Positions 1 through 8,229 of a DNA stretch of 58,733 nucleotides are shown one piece after another. This DNA comes from Aerococcus sp. (GTDB lineage: Bacteria; Bacillota; Bacilli; Lactobacillales; Aerococcaceae): positions 1-58,733 of the forward strand of contig JAUMZE010000008.1 in the NCBI GenBank assembly GCA_030528285.1, written 5' to 3'. The notes below the pieces were generated by a model that ran no database searches, was not told the origin of the DNA, and worked only from the letters and a program-made list of their open reading frames with translations. Every line of letters begins with the position of its first letter. Position 1 is the first letter of the stretch. A program made the position numbers and the translations under genes.

Positions 1-264
1 GAAGTAAAACGCTTGCTGTCTCTCAAACGACCTTAATTACTCTAGCACCCTTTTAGTGGATTGTCAATGCTTATCCTTTAACTTTTTTGAGAAAAGGCCA
101 ATTTCTTTTTAAGATAGCATCCTGTAAGTAGCAGTCGATCACGCAAAAGTCCCTATAGTAAGCCAATAACCCCTCAGTAGCGATCTGTTTCAAAAAGCAG
201 CTACAGGAAAATACGGATATGGATATGCGTACCTGGGATGATTAATATCGGCAGAGCGGTTCAT

Positions 265-494
265 TCACGATACGAGCCACTCATAAAGCCTATTATTGTC
301 GATTGAAGACTCTCTCCCTGATGTCCGAGTCAGATGCCAATGAAGCGAAGCAAGAAAGTAAATGTAAATGAGATTAGGCAAGAAGATAAAACTCCCCATC
401 GCCAATACGACCACGTTTCCCATAATCCCGCCATAGAGAATCGTTGGTGCGAGGGTTCCTCAGTATTTCGAGACGGTAATGACCGAGATCGTTT
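265..494 (-). pseudogene. possible decayed membrane-protein fragment
   Basis: Read on the minus strand, this stretch gives a hydrophobic peptide containing LAPTILYGGIMGNVVVLAMG, preceded by SKY and an in-frame TGA where a Trp codon would fit. No start codon or ribosome binding site is attached, and I recognise no family. It sits beyond the 3' end of the oad locus, so it could be a transporter remnant from the same decaying region, but that is a guess. The rest of 1-640 shows nothing I can name. Confidence 0.22.
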
Positions 495-640
495 ATGATT
501 TTCATATTTCTTTCAGGGATACTTTATCTTCTTGAAGGTTGCTTCTTAAAAACTCATTGCTTATTTTGGAATGATCATCGCTCTCTCCTGTTCAATCGAT
601 TACTATCTATGAATAATCCTGCTCCTTCGTATTCTCTACT

Positions 641-722
641 AAAAAACGCCGAGATCACGCATCTCCTCCAACATTGAACATCTATAAAGTCATTGTTGAG
701 GGATAGGCATCTCTTGGCGTTT
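641..722 (-). terminator. long imperfect hairpin terminator after oadA
   Basis: On the minus strand, arms of the type AACGCCAAGAGAT and ATCTCGGCGTT enclose a second nested pairing (CCTCAACAATG with CAATGTTGGAGG). The outer arm is followed by a six-T run. It lies just past the oadA stop codon and most likely ends the oad operon transcript. Confidence 0.65.
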
Positions 723-799
723 GTCTATTTTTATTTCCTGCATGAACGATGGAATTCCTCATTTTACTAGAGGAAGGAGACTACCACCGCATTCCTTCC

Positions 800-2209
800 C
801 TAGTTCTTAAATCCCAGCACTGGATCAAGAGTAATCTCTACCTCCTGAACAGGCACGTCATACCACGGATCCTGGCGCTTATGGAGGAATTTCTTAGCTT
901 GCTCTGGGAACAAGGCATAGCTCAATACATCCTCCAATGATGTCGCCAAGTCCCCAATTTCTGCTGTTGCTTTTGGGAGTCCAGGCGCTAGTTGATCTGC
1001 GGGACGTCCGGTCATGACGGATTCATCACCAATGATCTGCTGTTTGATGCCCTCACTAATCGGTGCGGGTGATTTTCCGTACAACCCACGCACATAATTC
1101 TTGATTTCATCGGGCACCATCTTGTAGCGCTGATTCGTCAAGATATTCATCACTGACTGCGTGCCCACCATCTGAGAGAGTGGCGTTACCAGTGGCGGAT
1201 AACCGAGGTCTGCACGCACAGTCGGCACTTCATTGAGTACGGCATCATATTTATCTTCCTGCCCGGCTTCTTTCAGCTGATTATAGAGATTCGAAAGCAT
1301 CCCCCCTGGCACCTGGTAGATCAGAGCACGCGGAACGACCTCCAAGATTTTGAGATTCAATAACCCATCTGCCAAGAACTCAGCACGGATTGGTTCAAAA
1401 TAATCTGCAACGGTTTCAAGATCATGGAGGTTCAATTGATCATCCACTCCAAACTCTACCAACGCGAGATGCATTGTTTCCGTTGGGGCCTGGCTCGTGC
1501 CCCCCGCAAAGGGCGAGATCGCAGTATCAATCCGCTCCACGCCCGCTTCGACTGCCTTGAGTAAAGCCATAGCAGCCGTTCCTGCCGTCGCATGGGTATG
1601 GATATCGAGCGGAATAGATACGGCCCCTTTAAGTTTTGTCACCAATTCAAAGGCCCGTTTTGGTGTTAAAATCCCGGCCATATCCTTGATGCAGATGGAG
1701 TCCGCCCCCATCTGTTCAAGCTGGGTCGCGAGGTTCACGTAATAGTCATCGGTGTGGATATCACTGATCGTATAACAGATCGTCCCCTGCGCCTCGCCAC
1801 CGTACTTCTTTGTAGCTTCAATGGCCGTTTGGAGATTACGCAGATCGTTCAGCGCATCAAAAATCCGAATGACATCAATCCCATTCGCAATCGAACGCTC
1901 AATAAAACTCTCCACCACATCATCGGGATAGTTGTGATAACCGAGTAAATTCTGGCCCCGCAGTAACATCTGTAATTTCGTATGGGTCACGTGCTGGCGA
2001 ATCATGCGCAGTCGTTCCCACGGGTCTTCGTTGAGGAAGCGCAAGCACGCATCAAAGGTCGCACCGCCCCAACATTCCAACGCATAATAGCCCGCATGAT
2101 CCATCGTTTCTAGGATGGGCACCATCTGTTCCGTACTCATTCTAGTTGCTGCTAAACTCTGGTGGCCATCTCTGAGCACTGTTTCTACCACTTGAATTTG
2201 ATTGGTCAT
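800..2209 (-). CDS. oadA: oxaloacetate decarboxylase alpha subunit (carboxyltransferase)
   Basis: Cytoplasmic carboxyltransferase subunit of the biotin-dependent, Na+-pumping oxaloacetate decarboxylase. It moves the carboxyl group of oxaloacetate to biotin, giving pyruvate. The HMGL-like TIM barrel shows RDGHQS at residues 13-18, WGGATFD, the CIKDMAG lysine motif and the HTHAT metal site. About 469 residues; it ends without the C-terminal biotinyl domain found in larger OadA proteins, which fits a separate carrier encoded at 5279-5677. I chose the second in-frame ATG because AAAGGAG sits 9 nt before it. It is the last gene of the locus, after broken citC and citX, and is itself intact. Confidence 0.93.
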   Translation of the reverse strand: MTNQIQVVETVLRDGHQSLAATRMSTEQMVPILETMDHAGYYALECWGGATFDACLRFLNEDPWERLRMIRQHVTHTKLQMLLRGQNLLGYHNYPDDVVESFIERSIANGIDVIRIFDALNDLRNLQTAIEATKKYGGEAQGTICYTISDIHTDDYYVNLATQLEQMGADSICIKDMAGILTPKRAFELVTKLKGAVSIPLDIHTHATAGTAAMALLKAVEAGVERIDTAISPFAGGTSQAPTETMHLALVEFGVDDQLNLHDLETVADYFEPIRAEFLADGLLNLKILEVVPRALIYQVPGGMLSNLYNQLKEAGQEDKYDAVLNEVPTVRADLGYPPLVTPLSQMVGTQSVMNILTNQRYKMVPDEIKNYVRGLYGKSPAPISEGIKQQIIGDESVMTGRPADQLAPGLPKATAEIGDLATSLEDVLSYALFPEQAKKFLHKRQDPWYDVPVQEVEITLDPVLGFKN

Positions 2210-2289
2210 CGTTTCACACTCCTTTGTCATTTATCAAGTATCTATCTCATCTTGCATGCAGCTTTTCATCGCTAAAATTCCTATCATCG

Positions 2290-2857
2290 CTAACGTTCAC
2301 TAGTGAATGTCGGTATTTCTGTGGCTAGACGCTCTGCCATAACATGTTGAATCGTCTCTAGGTCATGACGCTTCGAGCGCGCACAGAGAGTGGCTAACTG
2401 CCCACAAATGTAACACGGACGCCCTGGCAAACCTAAATCCCGACGCTTCATCGTTTTGACGGTCCACTCACTGAAATAATGGACATCAAAATCGGCCAAT
2501 CGTCCAACGAAGGAGGCATACTCCAGCATGACAGTCCACTGTTTCACCCGTTTCTCGTCACCACTCACCAGAAAAAAGCTTCCGGTCCGGTGGGGTGATT
2601 GAACTGAGTGTATTTAACGACAAGAATTTCCTGGTTATCCAACTGCTTATTCAACGCCACCACATTTTGCTTAAACACGTGCTGAATGAGCGGGTTCATT
2701 TTGATGGGACCCGGGATATTCAGCTTCAATACCACAAGCGTTAACTGAGGGGAGTCTTTGAGCCACTGCATTTGTTGGTGCTGGCGCCATTCACGGTTTT
2801 GTAATGCCGGCGCTAAATTTACCGCCTCACCAGTTGTTAATGCCTAAAAAATATCAT
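2290..2857 (-). pseudogene. citX: citX remnant, apo-citrate lyase prosthetic-group transferase, frameshifted
   Basis: CitX attaches the phosphoribosyl-dephospho-CoA group to the citrate lyase acyl carrier. The family signature is recognisable but split over frames: LTTGEAVNLAPALQNREW, then LNIPGPIK and PTGPEAFF, then DLGLPGRPCYICG and CARSKRH. One break lies in a six-T run near 2568, where a seventh T would join PEAFF to LVSGDE. Another lies just after the likely ATG at 2857, where MIFF runs into a stop and an added base is needed to reach ALTTGE. With two bases restored the gene would be 189 codons, the usual CitX size. It cannot make a normal protein as it stands. Confidence 0.85.
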
Positions 2858-2863
2858 CTGTTA

Positions 2864-3918
2864 TCACTGTTTCGCCTTCATTTCTGAGTGTGCCAGACGC
2901 TCTCGCAATGAGTCTTGGTTCCTATCGATAAACTGTGCCGTTGTTATTGGCACCCACGCACGTATTTGTTCCCACGCATGACGTTGGATGGCGTCCCTCC
3001 CCTTGGATGCAAAGATGGGTTTCTGGTCCATACTAGCCGTCAGCCGTGGCATTCAACGAGTGATAATTGATCCTTGAACACGGCCTTGAGCATTTGGTTA
3101 TAACGCGCCGTCGTTTCGGAATAGGGTTCCTCCCCGACAAAGCGCTTCTGGATATTTAAACAAGGGGCAATCTGCTCGAGAAAGAGTGTCGCATCCAACG
3201 TTGCTTGAGCGCCCACCTTTTTTGTATCTCCCTGAAGAAAATAACTCGGAAAGGTAGCCATAGAAACCATGTAGTCGCTTGTTTCGCATATACTCACCTG
3301 CTGTAAATCCATGGTTCCCTCCTTCACTAGCTGCACGTGCTCTCTTGTCGTAAAGAGGGACTGATCCCCAGACACCACAAATACATAGAGATGATCGCAC
3401 TGACGTATTGCCTGTTCGATCAAATAACGGTGTCCCAAAGTAAAGGGGTTTGCGTTCATCACAATGGCTCCGAAAATACTATCACCAGTCTCCTGCTTCT
3501 TGATCCCTGCTAAATACTCAAAGAGACTGGGGGTTCCTTTTTCTAGGAAACACACTTGCTCTGTTTCAGCAAGCACTGTAAAATGCAGGGCCTCAAAACA
3601 TTTTCTGTGAATCGGTTTCGTGTACATCAAAGCTTTCGTGTAACCCTGACGATACAGCGCCTGCGTAAGAACTGTCACCAATCGATGAAACACAGATTCT
3701 CCCTGATAATTGGGATCCACAGCCACATACTTGATGACATTCTTAGCCAAGGCACCACTCGCAATTAAATGGTCCGCTAAAAATAAGCCGTACACCTCGT
3801 CCACCACTTCGCCCGGCGTTAAACCGGCTTGTTGAATGAGTGTTTGCCACTCTTTCTGATCATTTTGGCTGTGGTCTATCCACAAACGGCGCACCTGTTC
3901 CTCTTCCGTCGCGCTTAT
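2864..3918 (-). pseudogene. citC: citC remnant, citrate lyase ligase, frameshifted and start-damaged
   Basis: CitC acetylates the citrate lyase carrier protein. The N-terminal GNAT-like half (RRLWIDHSQNDQKEW) is followed by the nucleotidyltransferase domain with IVMNANPFTLGHRYLIEQA. The frame breaks at about 3046: LSLVE is followed by CHG and a stop, while MPRLTASMDQKPI continues in another frame. GAATG in place of GAAATG explains it as a one-base loss. The downstream part carries the expected C-terminus (AWEQIRAWVPITTAQFI). Restored, the gene would be 351 codons, the family size. The natural start also looks lost: the frame opens at ATA overlapping the preceding gene's TAA, and the first usable start is GTG at 3894. 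Confidence 0.88.
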
Positions 3919-4046
3919 TTCCCTTTAGCGTCTAGCATTAAGAGTAATTTGATAATCAAAAATAAGAACAGCATGACGACAAAAATGCCGCCCCAGCCCA
4001 CCAAGAATAATTCCAGGGCCTGCTGAATAATTGTCCATTCTGGCAT
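3915..4046 (-). CDS. 43-residue membrane peptide, oxaloacetate decarboxylase gamma-like
   Basis: A short ORF between oadB and citC, with AAGGGAG upstream of its ATG. It encodes one hydrophobic segment, roughly GWGGIFVVMLFLFLIIKLLL, after a short amphipathic start (MPEWTIIQQALEL) and before a basic tail (DAKGK). The single N-terminal transmembrane helix with a Gly-rich GWGGIFVV entry resembles the membrane part of OadG-type gamma subunits of sodium-pumping decarboxylases. These hold the alpha and beta subunits together. Here the periplasmic and zinc-binding tail of larger gamma subunits is missing. Position inside the oad operon supports the role, but homology is judged by eye only. Confidence 0.6.
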   Translation of the reverse strand: MPEWTIIQQALELFLVGWGGIFVVMLFLFLIIKLLLMLDAKGK

Positions 4047-4070
4047 CGAACCGTTCTCCCTTCTAACTGG

Positions 4071-5186
4071 CTAGTGAATGAAGTAGCCGAGGATGAGTCC
4101 TCCCGCTACGACCGATCCAATCTGACCGGCCACGTTCGCGCTGATCGCATAATTCAAGATAAAGTTCTTTGGATCTGCTTCCGTCGCCAATTTCTGGACC
4201 ACACGCGCAGACATTGGGAATGCAGAAATTCCCGCAGCCCCGATCATTGCGTTGAGTTTCTCTCTCCGGAAAAGGTTCAAGACCTTGCAGAAAAGAACGC
4301 CCCCAATGGAATCCATCACAAATGCCATCAGACCAAAACCAATGATGTAGATCGTCCGTAACGTCAGGAATTGATCTGCCGTCATGGTTGAAGCGATCGA
4401 TAACCCAAGTAAGATCGTAATCAGGTTCACTAACGCATTTTGAGCGGTATCACTCAAACGGTCCAACACGCCACATTCGCGCATTAGATTTCCGTACATC
4501 AAGAAACCAACGAGTGGCAGAGACGCCGGCGCCACAAAACCGGCAATGACCGTAATAATAATTGGGAACAAGATTTTGGTCCGTTTCGATACTTTTTCAG
4601 CGGTGTAGTGCATCCGAATTTGGCGCTCCGCTTTGGTCGTGACGAGTTTAATCGCTGGCGGTTGAATGATCGGCACCAACGACATGTAGGAATAGGCTGC
4701 TACCGTGATAGGCCCCAGCAAGTTCTTCGCCAGTTGTCCAGACACAAACACGGAGGTCGGTCCATCCGCCGCCCCGATAATCCCAATCGATGCTGCTTCT
4801 GGCAAGGAGAATCCCGCAAAGAGCGCCACAAACAGCGTGAAGAAAATCCCAAACTGCGCCGCCGCCCCGAAGAATAACATCGACGGATTCTGCAAGAGTG
4901 GCCCAAAATCAATCATGGCGCCAATCCCAATAAAAATTAATAAGGGAAATAATTCCGTTTCAATCCCAGCCTTGAAGAGTGTATCGAGTACCCCCACCGG
5001 TCCCCCTGCTTGCGTAATCATTCCTGAATTGGGGATATTAACCATAATGGCTCCTAACCCCATCGGAATCAGCAAGGTGGGTTCATATTGTTTTTTTATA
5101 CCGAGATAGATCAGAATCGCCCCCACGAGCATCATCACGACCTCTTTCCATGTGACAGCCAAGAAGCCGTCAATCATCATCGCCAT
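4071..5186 (-). CDS. oadB: oxaloacetate decarboxylase beta subunit, Na+ pump
   Basis: Integral membrane subunit that decarboxylates carboxybiotin and couples this to Na+ export. It has many hydrophobic segments over 371 residues. It carries the family motifs GAMIDFGPLLQNP at about 89-101, GAADGPTS with the catalytic Asp near 141, and SANVAGQIGSVVAGG near the C-terminus with the conserved Asn. AAAGGAGG lies about 11 nt before the ATG. The subunit appears intact, so the pump should work if the other subunits do. Confidence 0.93.
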   Translation of the reverse strand: MAMMIDGFLAVTWKEVVMMLVGAILIYLGIKKQYEPTLLIPMGLGAIMVNIPNSGMITQAGGPVGVLDTLFKAGIETELFPLLIFIGIGAMIDFGPLLQNPSMLFFGAAAQFGIFFTLFVALFAGFSLPEAASIGIIGAADGPTSVFVSGQLAKNLLGPITVAAYSYMSLVPIIQPPAIKLVTTKAERQIRMHYTAEKVSKRTKILFPIIITVIAGFVAPASLPLVGFLMYGNLMRECGVLDRLSDTAQNALVNLITILLGLSIASTMTADQFLTLRTIYIIGFGLMAFVMDSIGGVLFCKVLNLFRREKLNAMIGAAGISAFPMSARVVQKLATEADPKNFILNYAISANVAGQIGSVVAGGLILGYFIH

Positions 5187-5226
5187 TGTGGCATCCGCCT
5201 CCTTTTATCTGTTTAATGGTTGAAGC

Positions 5227-5273
5227 ATGCTGGTGGAAAGCCGTCGCTCATTGAGAGGTATTCCCACCAGCAT
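5227..5273 (-). other. intercistronic hairpin between oadD and oadB
   Basis: ATGCTGGTGG pairs with CCACCAGCAT across a loop of about 23 nt in the 92-nt gap between oadD and oadB. There is no T run, so it is more likely an mRNA-stability or processing element than a full terminator. It could help set carrier-to-pump stoichiometry. Confidence 0.5.
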
Positions 5274-5278
5274 TCATC

Positions 5279-5677
5279 CTATTCATGAACGGTAAATAAC
5301 AGCGCATCTACGTCCACTGCGTCTCCTTTTTGGACCGCAATGCCCGTAATCGTGCCGTTGATTGGTGATACAATTTGATTTTCCATCTTCATTGCTTCCA
5401 AAATGAGGACGGGTTGATTTTCACTGACCGCTTCACCCGTTTGTACCAAAATCTCTAAAATCGTGCCTGGCATTGGCGCTTTTACTTGCTCGCCATTTCC
5501 ATTGGCTGTTGGGGCGGGCGCTGGTTTCGTGGCCGGTTGTTTAGGAGATCCTGGGACTGATTGCGCTGTTGGAGTGGCAGTGGTCGCCACTGGTTCGTTA
5601 CTTGCCCCTTCTGTGAGTTCTTCCATCTCTACCAGATATTCATTGCCATTCACACGCATACGGAATTTACGTAACAT
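5279..5677 (-). CDS. oadD: biotin carboxyl carrier protein of oxaloacetate decarboxylase
   Basis: The mobile biotin arm of the complex. Over about 132 residues it has a short N-terminal part (MLRKFRMRVNGNEYLVEM), then an Ala/Pro/Thr-rich linker at about 28-66, then a biotinyl domain with EAMKMEN. The biotinylated Lys is near 97. Flexible Pro/Ala linkers of this kind let the biotin shuttle between OadA and OadB. A strong AAAGGAGGAAGAAAG element precedes the ATG. It lies between oadH and oadB in one operon. In the Enterococcus citrate locus the equivalent gene is called oadD; I use that name by analogy. Confidence 0.88.
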   Translation of the reverse strand: MLRKFRMRVNGNEYLVEMEELTEGASNEPVATTATPTAQSVPGSPKQPATKPAPAPTANGNGEQVKAPMPGTILEILVQTGEAVSENQPVLILEAMKMENQIVSPINGTITGIAVQKGDAVDVDALLFTVHE

Positions 5678-5709
5678 CTTTCTTCCTCCTTTAGTTCTTC
5701 ACAACTGCT

Positions 5710-6039
5710 TTATTGGTTCACGCGTTCAATGCGCTTCACGATGACTCGCTTCTTCGGATTGTCCCCACAAATGACGGCACTGGCCACTAAAATAGCTACC
5801 ACGGCATCCATGTCTACTTTTTGGATGTTTTTGATGTGCCAACGACTTGTCATCTGTCCACCCGTGACGGCTGCTGTTGCGAATACTGCTACTCGTTCCC
5901 TCTCCTCTGGGCTCATCGTGGCATCATAGAGCACGGAAGACATTGGTTCAGCAGAGGCCGGTTCGACTGGTTGTGCCTCTTTTTCGGGTGGGGTGGACTC
6001 AGTTGGACGCGAGGCAAATAACCGCTTAAAAAATCCCAT
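5710..6039 (-). CDS. oadH: OadH-like accessory subunit of oxaloacetate decarboxylase
   Basis: First gene of the oad operon, about 109 residues. The N-terminus is basic and amphipathic (MGFFKRLFASRP), followed by a Glu/Pro-rich spacer and a C-terminal region ending in KKRVIVKRIERVNQ. No catalytic motif is visible. A protein of this kind precedes the biotin carrier in other lactic acid bacterial citrate loci (oadHDB). It is often grouped with the gamma-type subunits, but its precise role is not clear to me. I chose the inner ATG because AAAGGAG sits 7 nt upstream. Confidence 0.65.
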   Translation of the reverse strand: MGFFKRLFASRPTESTPPEKEAQPVEPASAEPMSSVLYDATMSPEERERVAVFATAAVTGGQMTSRWHIKNIQKVDMDAVVAILVASAVICGDNPKKRVIVKRIERVNQ

Positions 6040-6075
6040 TTTCAATCTCCTTTCCAGCATTTTTGTAACACATAA

Positions 6076-6105
6076 ATTATATCAAGAAAACGCTTTAATG
6101 TAGAT
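6076..6105 (-). promoter_or_regulatory. oad operon promoter with cre-like site in the spacer
   Basis: On the minus strand TATAAT (6076-6081) follows TTGA, with a weak TCTACA-like -35 about 18 nt upstream. Between them lies TTAAAGCGTTTTCT (6085-6098), two mismatches from the CcpA consensus TGWAANCGNTNWCA. Its position would let CcpA block the promoter, as happens in other citrate operons. The transcript would begin about 30 nt before the oadH ATG. Confidence 0.5.
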
Positions 6106-6142
6106 AAAAAATAGCGTCTTCGCTTCAATTTTTTGTTGTGAA

Positions 6143-6275
6143 TCAAGGCTTCAGATGGCGATGGTTGAGGTGCTTAAAGATGCTCTCCAAATACAACGTC
6201 GCATTCAATAAATCAGCTGCCCCACCTGGACTGAGGTGATGGGAAATACATTGTAAGTTATCCGTTTTTCCACAA
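6143..6275 (-). pseudogene. citG: 3' remnant of citG (triphosphoribosyl-dephospho-CoA synthase)
   Basis: On the minus strand, one open stretch reads HHLSPGGAADLLNATLYLES and ends in a stop codon at 6143. LSPGGxADLLxxTLFL is the characteristic C-terminus of CitG, the enzyme that makes the citrate lyase prosthetic-group precursor. Only about 40 codons remain; the upstream part is replaced by the dnaD terminator and dnaD. It is a deletion remnant at the upstream edge of the oad locus. Confidence 0.75.
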
Positions 6276-6335
6276 AAAAGATCTTCTGACGGCAAGCCTC
6301 CTTTCGCTAGTGGCTACGTCATCAGAAGATCTTTT
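6274..6335 (-). terminator. dnaD terminator (usable in both directions)
   Basis: A perfect 14-bp stem, AAAAGATCTTCTGA with TCAGAAGATCTTTT, encloses a loop of about 33 nt. On the minus strand it is followed by a T run. It lies directly after the dnaD stop codon. Confidence 0.8.
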
Positions 6336-6343
6336 CTTATTAC

Positions 6344-6997
6344 TTATTTTTTATTATTATCATTGCCCAATACTTTGCGAATGGGAAAATGTGGTTTTTG
6401 GTCGTTTGGCGTTTGAGTTGGAGGTTGATAGCGCGTCGTTTTGCGGTTTTTCTTGCGCCAATTAATCAAGATCCGTTCGATGTAGCGGAGATTGTAAACC
6501 TGATTCAACACCGCTTCACGGATGGCATCCTTGATAGTATCGACCTCATAACCATCCTCACTCACCCAGCGCGACACTTCCTGATATTCCAGAGGCGTCA
6601 ACAAGCGGCTGAATTCCTGCTCCAACAAGGTGAAGATCGTCCCAACCTCTTCCTCGTGGTCCACCTGCTGCTCCTGTTCTTCTTGTTGGTGTTCATAGGC
6701 ATCTAATTTCTCGAACAGGGGGGCCAGTGAATAGCGGTCCCCATGCCGCACGCCCTCCTTCGCATCCGCTTCAATGTTCAACCCGCCCTTTTCGATCAGG
6801 GTTTCCAACATTTGATAGACCTGCTGATTGGCATATCCCATCTGATTAGCGAGGGAAGCAATCGCTGGAAATTGGTCGCCCTGTTGCTGAAAACGAATGA
6901 GATGAATCAAGAACATAAATTCCTCATTCGTAAATCCGAGTGCCTGATAGGAGTCTAATAAGCGGTTTTGAATGACGGTATAGTGTTCGACCTCCAT
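6344..6997 (-). CDS. dnaD: DnaD-family replication initiation protein
   Basis: About 217 residues. DnaD takes part in DnaA-dependent loading of the replicative helicase and remodels the origin. The N-terminal winged-helix region (NEEFMFLIHLIRFQQQGDQF) is followed by an acidic Glu/Gln linker around 105-120. The C-terminal DnaD domain shows FSRLLTPLEYQEVSRWV and YIERILINWRKKN. The start lies 2 nt after the aspC stop, so the two are co-transcribed. A strong terminator follows. The aspC-dnaD linkage is common in Lactobacillales. Confidence 0.88.
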   Translation of the reverse strand: MEVEHYTVIQNRLLDSYQALGFTNEEFMFLIHLIRFQQQGDQFPAIASLANQMGYANQQVYQMLETLIEKGGLNIEADAKEGVRHGDRYSLAPLFEKLDAYEHQQEEQEQQVDHEEEVGTIFTLLEQEFSRLLTPLEYQEVSRWVSEDGYEVDTIKDAIREAVLNQVYNLRYIERILINWRKKNRKTTRYQPPTQTPNDQKPHFPIRKVLGNDNNKK

Positions 6998-6999
6998 CG

Positions 7000-8211
7000 T
7001 TATTCAGACTCCGCACGTTCAGCCATTTTAGTCTCGATGAAGTGGCGAATCCGAACCATGCCCTCTGCAAATTGTTCCTCGCTCGTGGCATAACTCAATC
7101 TGAGATATTCTGGCAATCCAAATGCACTACCGACCACCGTCGCTACATGTGCTTCTTCTAACAGAGCCAAAGCAAAGTCATCCACCGTCTCATATCCCGT
7201 GAGTTCAGCCGCTTTCTGGCAGCGCGGGAAGAAGTAAAAGGCACCGGCTGGTTTCACATCTAATTCAAAGCCTGGCAGTGTTCGGATCGCTTCATACCCT
7301 AAATCACGTCGTTTCTTGAAGGCTTCACGCATGGCAGTTACGGACGGATCATCAACGCTGACTGCTCCTAGTGTCGCATACTGGCTGATGCCGGCTGGAT
7401 TGCCACTCACTTGGCCCGCAAATTTAGAGAGCGCCTTGATGATGGCTTTATCCGCTAAGCAATAACCGATCCGCCATCCGGTCATCGCATAGGTTTTGGA
7501 AACTCCACTGACGACAATGGTTTGTTGTTTAATCGCATCAGAAATCGAAGCAATCGAGAATCCATTTGGCAGGGTTTCATAGACAAGTTCGTTATAGATT
7601 TCGTCCGCCAAAATCAAAAGATCGTGTTCAACACAAAAGTCTCCGATCGCTTGTAATTCTGTCTCAGTGAGCACAGTACCAGTTGGGTTGTTCGGGTAAT
7701 TGAGGATTAACAGAGCCGTTTTATCGCTGAGTGCTTTAGACAGGGCTTTTGTCGTCAGTTTAAAACCGGTTTGAGGGTCGAGCGGGATGAGTTTCGGGAT
7801 ACCGCCCGCTAAGCGCACTTGTTCTGCGTAGCTCACCCAATACGGCTCTGGAATCAACACTTCATCACCGGGATCTATTAACACTTGGAGGAGGTCATAT
7901 AACACTGCCTTGGCCCCGTTCGCTACAAATACTTCCTCTGGGACATAATTGACATGATTATGACGTTCCACGTAGTCTCTAATGCCTTGACGCACATCCT
8001 TGGCACCAGCAGCAGGCGTGTAGTGATCCCCTACTCCCTGATCAATCGCTTGTTTGGCAACGGTGCGGATATAATCAGGAGTCGAGAAATCCGGTTCTCC
8101 TACAGTAAGTGAGATCACGTCAATGCCTTGTGCCTTGAGCTGACGCGCACGATCGCTACTCTGGAGGGTTTTTGATTCAGCGAGATTTTGAATGCGTTTG
8201 GAAAGTTTCAT
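7000..8211 (-). CDS. aspC: pyridoxal-phosphate aminotransferase, aspartate type
   Basis: Class I aminotransferase of about 403 residues, predicted to interconvert aspartate and 2-oxoglutarate with oxaloacetate and glutamate. Visible motifs are VGEPDFSTPDYI in the substrate-binding arm, HYTPAAGAKDVR, LNYPNNPTGTVL, the LADEIYNEL aspartate that contacts PLP, the Schiff-base lysine in SGVSKTYAMTGWRIGY, and RLSYATS with the C-terminal substrate Arg region. The gene follows the ypmB-like ORF closely and precedes dnaD by 2 nt. Other amino-acid specificities within the family cannot be excluded from sequence alone. Confidence 0.88.
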   Translation of the reverse strand: MKLSKRIQNLAESKTLQSSDRARQLKAQGIDVISLTVGEPDFSTPDYIRTVAKQAIDQGVGDHYTPAAGAKDVRQGIRDYVERHNHVNYVPEEVFVANGAKAVLYDLLQVLIDPGDEVLIPEPYWVSYAEQVRLAGGIPKLIPLDPQTGFKLTTKALSKALSDKTALLILNYPNNPTGTVLTETELQAIGDFCVEHDLLILADEIYNELVYETLPNGFSIASISDAIKQQTIVVSGVSKTYAMTGWRIGYCLADKAIIKALSKFAGQVSGNPAGISQYATLGAVSVDDPSVTAMREAFKKRRDLGYEAIRTLPGFELDVKPAGAFYFFPRCQKAAELTGYETVDDFALALLEEAHVATVVGSAFGLPEYLRLSYATSEEQFAEGMVRIRHFIETKMAERAESE

Positions 8212-8229
8212 GTCTGTAACTCCTATCCC

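Noticed and set aside
495-940. Two small plus-strand ORFs (60 and 63 codons) near the left edge
   Set aside because: No ribosome binding site. The second overlaps the antisense of oadA, and the first ends within the terminator hairpin region.
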